Part shown: one piece after another, positions 23,359 to 33,931 of the stretch | Layout: every line of letters starts with the position of its first letter | How positions within the stretch are numbered: the stretch's first letter is position 1 | Origin: Wolfiporia cocos | Taxonomy: Eukaryota; Basidiomycota; Agaricomycetes; Polyporales; Phaeolaceae | Assembly: GCA_029448655.1 (NCBI GenBank) | Contig: JACCLO010000007.1 | Span: forward strand, 3,534,001-3,598,000 | Reading direction: 5' to 3' | Length of the DNA stretch: 64,000 nt | Notes under the pieces: generated by a model | Databases searched by the model: none | What the model was told of the DNA's origin: nothing | Seen by the model: only the letters and a program-made list of their open reading frames with translations | Position numbers and translations under genes: made by a program

Positions 23359-23509
23359 TGCTGGACAGTATTTGTCAGCTTGAGTTATTTTCTTCCTTAA
23401 ACGATAATTCAAGAAAAAAGTGCCTTTTCAGGGCTTAAATGCCTTTTCAGGACTTTTTGCAATCAATGCCATGCACCAAAAATAATGCCTTTCCTGGACT
23501 TTCTATCTA

Positions 23510-24326
23510 CTACAGCTGGGGTTTGCCAAGGTCGAAGTCGAGACCGCTATGTACTAGATGAGTTTTTAAGTACGTAACGTGCTGCTTTACGTCTAGGTCT
23601 CCAAAAACGTGCTCCACCCTCCTGAGATATTTTTCAAGACGGCGGAGGTCTTGGTTCTTCATGGAGTCCTGACGGACCCTTTGCTCCAAGTGTGTAGAGA
23701 GATCGTTGAAGTCGGTGATGAGGGTGGTGAATTTTGCTATGATGGGGGCCGTGGTGGTTGCGTCGGGGGCTTTCCACAGCCGGAAAAGATTCTTGTGGGC
23801 GGCGTTCATCTGTTTGTCGATTTCCAGGAACCAATCTCACTTCTTTTCCGTGCAATGGACGTCCTTGGGGTTCGCAAGACCCCGTTTCTCGACCCACTCG
23901 GCTGGCATCCTAAGCTCCTCCACTCTCTCCAACAGTGACTTCTTTGGGGCTGGATTCGCTCCCGAAGACTCCTCACCATCCTCAACCCTCTTCCTGGCCG
24001 CCTCGGCGATCAGCTGATCCAGGGATTGTTTCTGGATCCGAGCTTTGAGCTTCTCCTTCTGTCGGAGAAGCTTGTCGAGCTTCTTCCGCCTGATGTTGTC
24101 GAGGGCGGCCTCGTGGTTGACCCTTCGGATCTCCTCTGGGTCAGGATTCGGCTTCCGGTAGACGACGTCTTTGCCCTTTCGGGACTTTCCCCGCTTTGGG
24201 GCTGTGACCGCGGAGATGCGGTCTTCGAGTGATTTAGAGCGATTTAGAGGAGGCAATGTGCCATTCCTCGTGCTCCCCTGTAGTGGCGTTTCTCGGAGTA
24301 ACCGTGAAACGTGGTGCTTTCGGCAT
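23510..24326 (-). pseudogene. ORF1 of the reverse C copy
   Basis: Same protein as 29800-30616: basic, Lys/Arg/Glu-rich N-terminal half, then CTEKK and a helical C-terminal domain with KNQDLRRL. TGA near 23834-23836 replaces the Trp of CTEKKW. It carries the same 10-bp tandem repeat as the other copy (near 24231-24250) that shifts the frame about 28 codons after the first ATG (24326). I do not recognise the family. Confidence 0.75.
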
Positions 24327-25027
24327 GACTACGTAAAAAGAAGTCTAAGTAAGCTATTCTAGTGGAAATCACGCGGTCTTCTGTCGGGGCTTATCGTCGC
24401 TTCTTGATGTGTCGTGCGCTTATCCTCCGGCGTCAATGGGCGCTCCGCCCTCGACCGGAGTTAGTGTCGGCGACTGGATTGCGTCTCTCTCACGCTACCA
24501 GGTGGGGGATACAGCAGGTCGTCTTCCCTTGATGCCTGGGAATGCAGGATTTGGAGTATTACACCCCGCATGTGCCCACGCCTCACTCCAGTTAGGTGGC
24601 TGCCAGTGTTTACACCAAACCCATGCCCTGAGGGACTTAGAGGGCGCCAAGGCCAGAACTCTATCGTTCTGAAGCCGTATCGGCAGCGGTTCTAGGCAGG
24701 GCAACTTGTGCCCACCATCCCAACTCTAAATAGAGTGGCCCCTGTGCGCCTGGGGATAGGCGAGAAGGTTGTCTCCGGCCCGGTCAAGAAGTTACACCGT
24801 TGCCATCAATTCCCAACATATGGGGAAAGGCTTGACAGCCAGTCCCCTGGTTCCGCTTAAGCCTACGGTCCGGCTATTTGCCCAAAGGCGGGGATCCCCC
24901 ACAGCCCACTAAGGATACCCCGCTGCCTGTCGGCGAGCAGGGGTGCGCAGACGGCGATGAAAACCCCTAAGAAGAAAAAATCCCAGACCCTCAAAGAGGG
25001 CGGGGGCGAAAGCAAGTTCTATTCATA
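24327..25027 (-). other. Leader of the reverse C copy
   Basis: About 700 non-coding bases, nearly the same as 29099-29799. On the plus strand the primer-site copy TAGAACT-type sequence (AGTTCTATTCA, ~25015-25025) and TA lie directly left of the LTR. The frames of 60-87 codons here are not conserved as proteins. Confidence 0.75.
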
Positions 25028-25646
25028 TAACACAAGATAACACTTACTTGATATGTTCTTGGTATTTGCTGGTTAGGCAAGGGATAAGCAGGTGTTAAGC
25101 AGGATACGTTGAGTGGTTAACTCGTAGTATGAATGCAATGAATAGAACTGAGGCAATAGCGCTCAGCAAGTCCAGTATATATACATGATAAATAAGACCC
25201 CTAACAGTCTTATTAGATAATACTAGTGTCCGTATTCGTATGTACAAGTCCCCAGGTACCTAAGTACTTAGTAATATACGATAAATACATATGCCGATCA
25301 AAACCAGGATATAGAAAGGCGGCGTAGGCCGCACGAATGGCGTTTTGCGCTCTTGTCATTACAAAGATGGGGCGTGACCAAAGCCCGGTCCGCTGACATT
25401 TATACGCTGACTGCTTCCGGACGGAATGTCCGATTGGCTGGAACTAGACATGTGACTGATGGTAACTACTAGTGATAAGATAAGACCGTCGTTACGGGAG
25501 ATAACGCGGCCATCATTCGGCACGTATGTAACCGTTAACTTATGAACCAGATAAGCTAGTTATTGGTCTAGAAAGTCGTAGATAATTCGTAGAATTGCCG
25601 GAAAAATAGTAAGAAATATAGGGAAACTAGGAGGATTCTTGTGACA
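25028..25646 (-). mobile_element. LTR shared by two tandem reverse C elements
   Basis: A 619-bp C LTR whose left side has the C primer site and leader (making it a 5' LTR) and whose right side has the polypurine tract and pol end (making it a 3' LTR). One LTR serving two neighbours is the product of unequal exchange or recombination between LTRs of tandem elements. Confidence 0.9.
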
Positions 25647-25771
25647 TTACCCCCCCTTAGATTTCAACGACCCCGTTGAGAGTAGAAGTTGTGCTAGAGC
25701 CCATTGAAGGGTTAGTCCTTACGATTTTTCCACTTTTATCGTCCTGTCGATCCAAAACCTTGTGTACCGCG

Positions 25772-26025
25772 TGTCACAGATAATGCGAAAGCATAATATC
25801 ATAGACGTTACGGAGCAATAACTAGGGTACATTACCCGTACGTGGCGCCGGCATACATGGCCTACACCATAGAGTGTCTAATAGGCGCCGAGCGTGGGAA
25901 TATGAACTGCAGATATAGCTGGACTCTCGATAGCAGCATGAGCTGTTATCGTAGCCCTTTTGGGGGAGTGGCTATTATGCCACTCATAAGCACGTTGCAT
26001 TGGGTCCGCAGCGCGTCTTGTGATA
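25772..26025 (+). mobile_element. Solo LTR, family F
   Basis: 254 bp, TGTCACAGATAATGCG to GTCTTGTGATA. Duplication CCGCG (25767-25771 and 26026-26030). It interrupts the last ~30 codons of the reverse C dUTPase. Same family as the TRIM at 32943-33863. Confidence 0.93.
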
Positions 26026-26162
26026 CCGCGCTTGGTTGGCTTGTTGAACTGCTCGTTGTAGGGCCCACTCCCATGTAGGTGAGGTCGAATTTCTTTTTCG
26101 AACTTCTCCTTGGTCATGGATTCCTGTATTTCGGGCGTGATTGCTACTTCGCAGATTAGCTG

Positions 26163-27256
26163 TGTCACAGATTTATCTGGGGCTTACAGCATTTTTCCTA
26201 CGATTATAGCAATTTACCTGGGATTTATACGTCTACCTACAAGTTATCTACGGGTTAACTCCCATTGCCACCACGACAAGCTCTTAACTGGGCTTATCAA
26301 CCACATGACCAGCTTACGTAACGCTACGGCACCTTCCGGTCCAATAGCAACACCACAGCATACGTCATACAGGTCTCGCCCGTCAGAGCAAGACCAGCCA
26401 CATCATAGATTGTAGATCATAATGATAGGCCGAGCGCGGCACGCTCGCATAATAATGTCCACATGTACAAACAGTGCCTCGCGGCCTTGTACTATTGGGT
26501 CGGCCTTCACGGCTTCCCACCGCCATAAGATCCTTGATCACAATGGCACCTCAGGCGCGCCACGCCTTCGCATAATAATGGCAACACGACCATACAGCAC
26601 TATAATAGCATCAAGGCTATATCGCTATAGGTCACGGCCTTCTCGGCCTCCCACGGACTTGGTGTTCTCCAAGTCCTGGGCTTCTGCCATCACGGCGTCG
26701 CCCAAACACCGGACCTCGCCTCACGGCTAAGTCCAATACATGCCCCGGTAACCATCCGGACCGGGCTGTAACACATGCCACGGTACTTCCCGTCCAATGG
26801 CATAACGACCTCGGCGCCTCGCCTTGGTCATCACACGAAGACCGGCCAATCGCCATTATACCTCACGGTATCCGGCAACCGGCTTCCCATATACCCGGGC
26901 TGCGCCCGCGTTCATACGATAATATACACAAATCCCTCTCCTACGATTGGTACGGCCATTAGGGCCCATCACGGCCATTGTAGATAGAGTCCATAAACAT
27001 CAGATAAGATAGCGCTTCGCCTCTTGGCAAAGCCACATAACCCGGAATGGTAGTACTAGCTAGTAGCACGCGCCATCCGCATAAAACATGTATATAAGTA
27101 GGGGCTTGACGCCCTTTAACCTTAGTTCTATTATTCTCTCGGCTTGCGCCGTAGAATAACCTCTCACATCCTGCTGCGCTGGTATTGTCTATCCCTCTAA
27201 GTCGCCTTATCTCAAGCATATAGGCACTTGGTGAGTCCCACAGGCATACTGTGTCA
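26163..27256 (+). mobile_element. Solo LTR, family D
   Basis: 1094 bp, duplication AGCTG (26158-26162 and 27257-27261), inserted in the dUTPase region of the reverse C pol between the GDRIAQL codons and ICE. TATATAAG is at 27091-27098. Inverted repeat AGGGGC/GCCCT (27100-27115). Confidence 0.94.
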
Positions 27257-28479
27257 AGCTGCGCAATTCTGTCGCCTTTCTTTACTTGGTATGGGTCTCC
27301 AGTGAGGTTCATCAACATGACAAAGACTTCTCCGCGGTAGTCATGGTCTATTACACCTGCGAGGACGTCAATGCCCTTTTTCGCAAGTCCAGACGTTGGC
27401 GCTATCCGACCATATGTCCCATAAGGCACTTTGATACGGATATCGGTGGGGACCAAAGCGGATTTCCATGAATTGATTAGGATATCCTGCGCGGCATATA
27501 CATCATAGCCGATCGCATCGGTTGTTCCCCTGGTCGGTAGTTGGCCATTGACTCCTACTTCGATTTCCAAGTCTTCGTTGAACTCAACATCGGAATGTAC
27601 CCATTGCCCTGTAAAGGGGTCGCGCTTGTAGTACACTTTCGGTTGTGTAGGATCAACATCGTCTCGGTATTGGGGCCAGTCATCGGGCCAGACACATGTG
27701 TCCGAGTCCCAATCTGGTGAGTCAGGGTCGAAGACGGCTATGGTCTGCCGTGTTCCGCCGAGTCTAGTTGATCGGCGAAGGGGTTGATTCGGGTCGGTAC
27801 TAAGGGCTGAATATTTTGCCTTGTACTCGTCCAGTATCTCCTTAGCGTTAGCCAAATGTTCCTCGATTTCCCACGTGTCTTCCGCAGTTCCGGTGCCTTT
27901 CCAATGGATAAGGTATTCCCACCGGCCACGTCAGTTACGATGGTCGAGAATGGCTTCCACTTCCCATTCTTCCGGGTCTTCCATTTCCATTGGCTTGTCA
28001 GCCGCAGGAGGATGACTTTTCTGACCTTTGATGGTTGATTCCTTGTACATGACCAGTTTTGAAGCGTGGAATACAGGGTGGTAAGCCCTATATTGTGCGT
28101 CCATGTACACCTTGAACGTTACCGGTCCCAATTTTTCCATGATTCAGAATGGGCCGATGTAGCGAGGGGCTAGACTCCTTTCGGTGTCTTGCCGGCTTCG
28201 CACGTCCACGAGTACTTTGTCACCCACTTTGAAGGGGACAACTTGCTTCTTTTGGTCATAGTACCAGGACCATCTTTCGGCTGCAATTTTCATTGCTGCT
28301 TTAGCTTTTTCTTGTGCAGAGAACCGCGTGTTCGCAATTTCTACTAAGTCTTTGTTTTGTGTTTCGACTTGGTTCGAAACTGCTTGGTCCTGCAATTGGA
28401 TGACGACCTAATTCCACCAGGAACGGGGATTCCTTGGTAGTTTCGCTGGCTGCATTATTGTACGCAAATTCCGCTGTTG

Positions 28480-29098
28480 TGTCACAAGAATTCTCCTAGT
28501 TTCCCTATATTTCTTACTATTTTTCCGGCAATTCTACGAATTATCTACGACTTTCTAGACCAATAACTAGCTTATCTGGTTCATAAGTTAACGGTTACAT
28601 ACGTGCCGAATGATGGCCGCGTTATCTCCCGTAACGACGGTCTTATCTTATCACTAGTAGTTACCATCAGTCACATGTCTAGTTCCAGCCAATCGGACAT
28701 TCCGTCCGGAAGCAGTCAGCGTATAAATGTCAGCGGACCGGGCTTTGGTCACGCCCCATCTTTGTAATGACAAGAGCGCAAAACGCCATTCGTGCGGCCT
28801 ACGCCGCCTTTCTATATCCTGGTTTTGATCGGCATATGTATTTATCGTATATTACTAAGTACTTAGGTACCTGGGGACTTGTACATACGAATACGGACAC
28901 TAGTATTATCTAATAAGACTGTTAGGGGTCTTATTTATCATGTATATATACTGGACTTGCTGAGCGCTATTGCCTCAGTTCTATTCATTGCATTCATACT
29001 ACGAGTTAACCACTCAACGTATCCTGCTTAACACCTGCTTATCCCTTGCCTAACCAGCAAATACCAAGAACATATCAAGTAAGTGTTATCTTGTGTTA
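28480..29098 (+). repeat. 5' LTR of element C
   Basis: TGTCACAAGAATTCTCC to TTGTGTTA; the end is TA rather than the usual CA, as in the 3' LTR. TATATATA is 34 nt before AGTTCTATTCA (28977-28987). CTGAG/CTCAG (28960-28978) pairs across the region between them. Confidence 0.9.
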
Positions 29099-29111
29099 TA
29101 TGAATAGAACT
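29099..29111 (+). promoter_or_regulatory. Self-priming site of element C
   Basis: TA, then TGAATAGAACT (29101-29111), the exact reverse complement of 28977-28987 in the LTR. No match to a tRNA 3' end. Confidence 0.85.
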
Positions 29112-29799
29112 TGCTTTCGCCCCCGCCCTCTTTGAGGGTCTGGGATTTTTTCTTCTTAGGGGTTTTCGTCGCAGTCTGCGCACCCCTGCTCGCCGCCAGG
29201 CAGCGGGGTATCCTTAGTGGGCTCTGGGGGATCACCGCCTTCGGGCAAATAGCCGGACCGTAGGCTTAAGCAGAACCAGGGGACTGGCTGCCAAGCCTTT
29301 CCCCATATGTTGGGAATCGATGGCAACGGTGTAACGTCTTGACCGGGCCGGAGACGACCTTCTCGCCTATCCCCAGGCGTACAGGGGCCACTCTATTTAG
29401 AGTTGGGATGGTGGGCACAAGTTGCCCTGCCTAGAACCGCTGCCGATACGGCTTCAGAACGATAGAGTTCTGGCCTTGGCGCCCTCTAAGTCCCTCAGGG
29501 CATGGGTTTGGTGTAAACACTGGCAGCCACCTAACTGGAGTGAGGCGTGGGCACATGCGGGGTGTAATACCCCAAATCCTGCATTCCCAGGCGTCAAGGG
29601 AAGACGACCTGCTGCACCCCCCACCTGGTAGCGTGAGAGAGACGCCATCCAGTCGCCGACACTAACTCCGGTCGAGGGCGGAGCGCCCATTGACGCCGGA
29701 GGATAAGCGCACGACACATCAAGAAGCGACGATAAGCCCCGACAGAAGACCGCGTGATTTCCACTAGAATAGCTTACTTAGACTTCTTTTTACGTAGTC
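29112..29799 (+). other. Leader of element C
   Basis: About 690 bases without a conserved frame; nearly the same sequence is in the reverse C copy. It holds many short inverted repeats. The region leads to the first ATG at 29800. Confidence 0.7.
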
Positions 29800-30616
29800 A
29801 TGCCGAAAGCACCACGTTTCACGGTTACTCCGAGAAACGCCACTACGGGGGAGCGCGAGGAATGGCACATTGCCTCCTCTAAATCGCTCTAAATCGCTCG
29901 AAGACCGCATCTCCGCGGTCACAGCCCCAAAGCGAGGAAAGGGCAAAGACGTCTTCTACAGGAAGCCGAACATTGACCCGGAGGAGATCCGAAGGGTCAA
30001 CCACGAGGCCGCCCTCGCCGACATCAGGCGGAAGAAGCTCGACAAGCTTTTCCGACAGAAGGAGAAGCTCGAGGCTTGGATCCAGAAACAATCACTGGAT
30101 CAGCTAATCGCCGAGGCAGCCAGGAAGAGGGTTGAGGATGAGAGAATGGTGAGGAGTCTTCGGGAGCGAATCCAGCCCCCAAAGAAGTCGCTGTTGGAGA
30201 GAGTGGAGGAGCTTAGGATGCCGGCCAAGTGGGTCGAGAAGCGGGGTCTTGCGAACCCCAGGGACGTCCACTGCACGGAGAAGAAGTGGGACTGGTTCTT
30301 GGACGTCGATAAACAGATGAACGCCGCCCACAAGAATCTTTTCCGGCTGTGGAAAGCCCCCGACGCAACCACCACGGCCCCCATCATAGCAAAATTCACC
30401 ACCCTCATCACCAACTTCAACGATCTCTCTACACACTTGGAGCAAAGGGTCCGTCAGGACTCTATGAAGAACGAAGATCTCCGCCGCCTCGAAAAATATC
30501 TCAGGAGGGTGGAACACGTTTTTGGAGACCTAGACGTGAAACAACACGTTACGTACTTAAAGACACACCTAGTACATAGCGGTCTCAACTTCGACCTTGG
30601 CAAACCCCAGCTGTAG
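29800..30616 (+). pseudogene. ORF1 (pre-gag protein) of element C
   Basis: The ATG at 29800 opens MPKAPRFTVTPRN. A 10-bp tandem repeat (29881-29890/29891-29900) throws this frame onto a stop, while the rest of the protein is open to 30616. The N-terminal part is highly charged (KKLDKLFRQKEKLEAW), probably a coiled coil. The C-terminal part has DVHCTEKKWDWF and KNEDLRRLEKYLRR, matching ORF1 of B and, less closely, A. Both C copies carry the 10-bp repeat. It may therefore be an inherited lesion, or the protein may start elsewhere. No known family recognised. Confidence 0.7.
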
Positions 30617-30768
30617 TAGATAGAAAGTCCTGGAAAGGCATTATCTTTGGTGCATGGCATTGATTGCGAAAAAGTCCTGAAAAGGCACTTAAGTCCTGAA
30701 AAGGCACTTTTTTCTTGAATTATCGTTTAAGGAAGAAAATAACGCAAGCTGACGAATACTGTCCAGCA
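30617..30768 (+). promoter_or_regulatory. ORF1-gag spacer of element C with three GNRA hairpins
   Basis: CCT-GGAA-AGG at 30629-30638, then two tandem copies in which AAGT and CCT pair with AGG and ACTT around a GAAA loop (30672-30690 and 30691-30709), each with a bulged C. The same spacer in the reverse copy keeps them. Confidence 0.55.
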
Positions 30769-33700
30769 ATGGTGTCTTACACAATCATCCAAGGCGCTTT
30801 GTACAACACCCACAAGGTGGCTACGGCCTACCGCCCCGCCGTCGGCAAGCACGCGTGGCCCGGAGAACAAACCTGCTTGATGGACTACCTGCGAGTCGTA
30901 TTCGGCATCAGAGTTAAGGGCAGTGTCACCTCCTTCAACTCAATTCCGGCGCATGTGCGCCCATTCCTGAACATAAACCATACGGCGTACATCAAGTACT
31001 ATGGGGAAGATTCGACCAGGAACCACATATCGTGGTGGAGGTGGGACAATTACTGCACCGCCATCCCCCTGTCGGACCTCATAGTCCTATACGGTGACGT
31101 CCACTGGTACTCCCAGGAAGAAGCGTCCCCACGCACAAGAGCCACCAGGCTCTTCAACCCGGAAACACCCGCACGCCGAGCAGTCATCACCCCCGAAGGC
31201 AGCGAGACTCCACGGCCGGAGGAACCAGTCGACACGGAGCCCCTATTTGGGACGCTCCCTGACCTCCTCCCGTCCTATGAAAGAAGGACTCTGGAAATCG
31301 TCGCGCAGCCCGAAAGAAGCAAGAACGAATTGATGGGAAGGCTACAGCGCACTCTGGAAGTGCCCGCCTCAGACGAAGTTCTGCAGGTGGGAAAAGAAGC
31401 TTACAGGGAGGCGCTGTACCAAGCCAAGAACCATCTATACAGCAACCTCGCGGCTTACAAAAGCCGGGTGGACACGGATGTGGAAATGGTCTGGAACAAG
31501 ACCAACCAGATTCGGAGTCACAACCAAGTGCTTCAAAATAGAATCGAAGCACTAGAGGAAGCGGAGAGTTTGTGGCAACAATTGGACACCCTTTCCGAAA
31601 ATCGGTTTGTCCGCATAGAAAAAGACATCGCAGTACTGCAAAAGCGTCCGGCAGTCCCAACCGCGGGACCCAGCGGTGCCCAGGTCACGGCACTAATTAA
31701 TAGAATCGACCAACTCGAAGCGGAGTTAACCGCTCTAAAAAACGCACCAGCAGCCGCGACAGCAGCTGCCACAACGGTCAACTTCCAACAGACCAAACCG
31801 ACGCAGCCGCCCAAATTCTCGGGCCCTAAGGATAGCATCTCATCGAAGGAGTGGATCCAAAAATGGGCATGTATTTTGCAGACGCCAAGGTGACCTCCGA
31901 AGAGGACAAGGTTCGCCAAGCCCTGCTACGGCTTACGGGCGAGGCCTACCAGTACATGTCGCCGGTAGTGGATAAAATCGCCGCCGGACAAACCTCGGGG
32001 CACACCTGGAAAACGTTTGCGGAAGCAATCGAGAAGGTGTACGGCAAGAAGACGGACAAAGAGATTGCCGAGAAGGAGATTGAAGGGTACTTCGGAGACG
32101 AAGGGAAAAAGAAGCTCCAATCGGACTTCTTCTCTTGGGCACAGAAGCTCAGGACCCTGGCTCGCCTGGCCGAGACTGACAACAAGACGTTGTTCAGTCA
32201 CATCAAACGGATACTCCCAGAAAAGGTGCGGGAAACCCTCGCTACCTTGGAATCGGTGCCCGGCTTCACAATGCCGACCGACTGGGAAGTTTACCTCGAT
32301 ATGGCCATCGACCTCTACAAGAGGCAATACCCGGACAAGCTCAAAGGCAAGATCTTTGAGGAAGAAAAGAAGAAGGAGTCGTCGGCGTCTGGCAAGACCG
32401 CCGACAAAGCTACGTCGAAGCCTGCCAAGGCTGATGACAAAGGCGAAGGCAAGGCAAAGGAAACCGGCTCTTACGGGAAGGACTGTCGCAAGCACCCTGG
32501 ACAACACAAATGGGGCGACTGTCCTGAGAACCCTAAAAACAAGCCGAAGGAAGCCAAGCCGGCCAGTAGTGGAAGCGGAACGACGAAGCCGACAGGCTCG
32601 TCGAGCGGAATGCAACAGTCGGGCCAGAAGAAATTGGACCCGAAAAAGAAATACAAGGTCCGAGCTGTCAGCACCCAGGAACTGGTGACTGACGACGAAG
32701 ATGAGTCTCCCCAAGCCACCGTAGGGACCATCCGGACCAACGTTCCGAAGCAACCAGAGGTGGTTCCTCTGGCCCCCACTACGCGCATCAGCGATGAGGA
32801 GAAAAGCGGGAGCCCGGTGCGATCGGCAGAAAGCACCAGCCCCGTCCAGACCCAGTCGACTGGTTTGACTTCGACTGCGCCTACACCGTTGGGCGACTCC
32901 ATCAGGACACATCTGCCCTGGCTTCGCAAGCGGATAGCCGACTATCACAAGACGCGCTGCGGACCCAATGCAACGTGCTTATGAGTGGCATAATAGCCAC
33001 TCCCCCAAAAGGGCTACGATAACAGCTCATGCTGCTATCGAGAGTCCAGCTATATCTGCAGTTCATATTCCCACGCTCGGCGCCTATTAGACACTCTATG
33101 GTGTAGGCCATGTATGCCGGCGCCACGTACGGGTAATGTACCCTAGTTATTGCTCCGTAACGTCTATGATATTATGCTTTCGCATTATCTGTGACATTAC
33201 CCCCACTTCAAGGATTTAACCGTCTCTGGTTAAGGAGATAACTTAGGCTGCATCAAGCCGCCCCCGGTACTAAGTATCACTTCTACTATGCTTTGTCATT
33301 GTGCCTGGTGAAGGGTACCCCCAATCCCTTATACCATTTGGCTTATGACGTGTGTGCCAACCTCTTGAAGGCCCGACTTACACCCTGGATTTTGGGTGCG
33401 GGTTAAGGCTATTTAATAGTAGTTTTTACCACGCAAGCTTTGACCAATCTTATCCCCTGATACCTTACGGTTATAGAGGGGCCCCATGATACAGGGGGTC
33501 ACGTGGTGGGTACTTTTCCCTCAGCCGCCAGTGGTTCGGAAGCGCCCCAGGCAGTGGAAATATTTGCCACCACCCAGGTTCGAACCGGCGACCGGGTGAG
33601 CTGTTATTATATCACAAGACGCGCTGCGGACCCAATGCAATGTGCTTATGAGTGGCATAATAGCCACTCCCCCAAAAGGGCTACGATAACAGCTCATGCT

Positions 33701-33931
33701 GCTATCGAGAGTCCAGCTATATCTGCAGTTCATATTCCCACGCTCGGCGCCTATTAGACACTCTATGGTGTAGGCCATGTATGCCGGCGCCACGTACGGG
33801 TAATGTACCCTAGTTATTGCTCCGTAACGTCTATGATATTATGCTTTCGCATTATCTGTGACACCGACTCCGCAAATACCCTGGGCATCTACGGAAGCTC
33901 TGCCTCGGGTTTTCCCACCGAGCACATGTGA
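30769..33931 (+). pseudogene. gag: gag of element C (frameshift, split by a TRIM)
   Basis: Would be ~745 residues. The N-terminal ~120 residues (MVSYTIIQGALYNTH ... SWWRWDNYCTAIPLSD) look globular, are rich in aromatic residues and have no counterpart in gag of A or B. A Pro-rich linker, a coiled coil and the Ty3-type capsid follow (FSGPKDSISSKEWIQ, YFADAKV ... TWKTFAEAIEKVYGKK). The knuckle is degenerate (CRKHPGQHKWGDC). One base is missing near 31860 in the run before ATGGGCATG, where A and B stay in frame. The F TRIM enters at 32942/32943. The gene ends CACATGTGA at 33931. Confidence 0.88.
32943..33863 (-). mobile_element. Family F TRIM, 921 bp
   Basis: Two 254-bp LTRs (32943-33196, 33610-33863) with a single visible difference, a 413-bp non-coding interior, and duplication CCGAC (32938-32942 and 33864-33868). 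Primer site ATAACAGCTCA on the minus strand (33597-33607) pairs with the LTR copy (33686-33696). Polypurine tract GGGGGTAA at the other end, with hairpin TTAACC/GGTTAA (33216-33233). A 10-bp palindrome GGTTCGAACC (33577-33586) lies 10 nt past the primer site. Confidence 0.94.

Larger units (their letters stand above)
25737..28479 (-). pseudogene. pol: pol 3' part of a reverse C element
   Basis: From the end of integrase (NNAASETTKESPFLVELGRHP) through GPF, chromodomain and dUTPase to the stop at 25737-25739. Two TGA stops (28144-28146 and 27931-27933) stand where element C has CGA. An F solo LTR and a D solo LTR split the dUTPase end. Its dUTPase motif 1 (AIGYDVYAAQD) is intact, unlike that of element C. 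The gene is cut at 28479 by the start of a forward C LTR. Confidence 0.9.

Noticed and set aside
31926..32948. 340-codon reverse frame opposite gag of element C
   Set aside because: Antisense shadow of a codon-biased, Lys/Glu-rich gag; the same happens opposite other gag genes.
33541..33609. tRNA gene in the F TRIM
   Set aside because: Only the T-loop-like palindrome is present; no acceptor, D or anticodon arm can be drawn.
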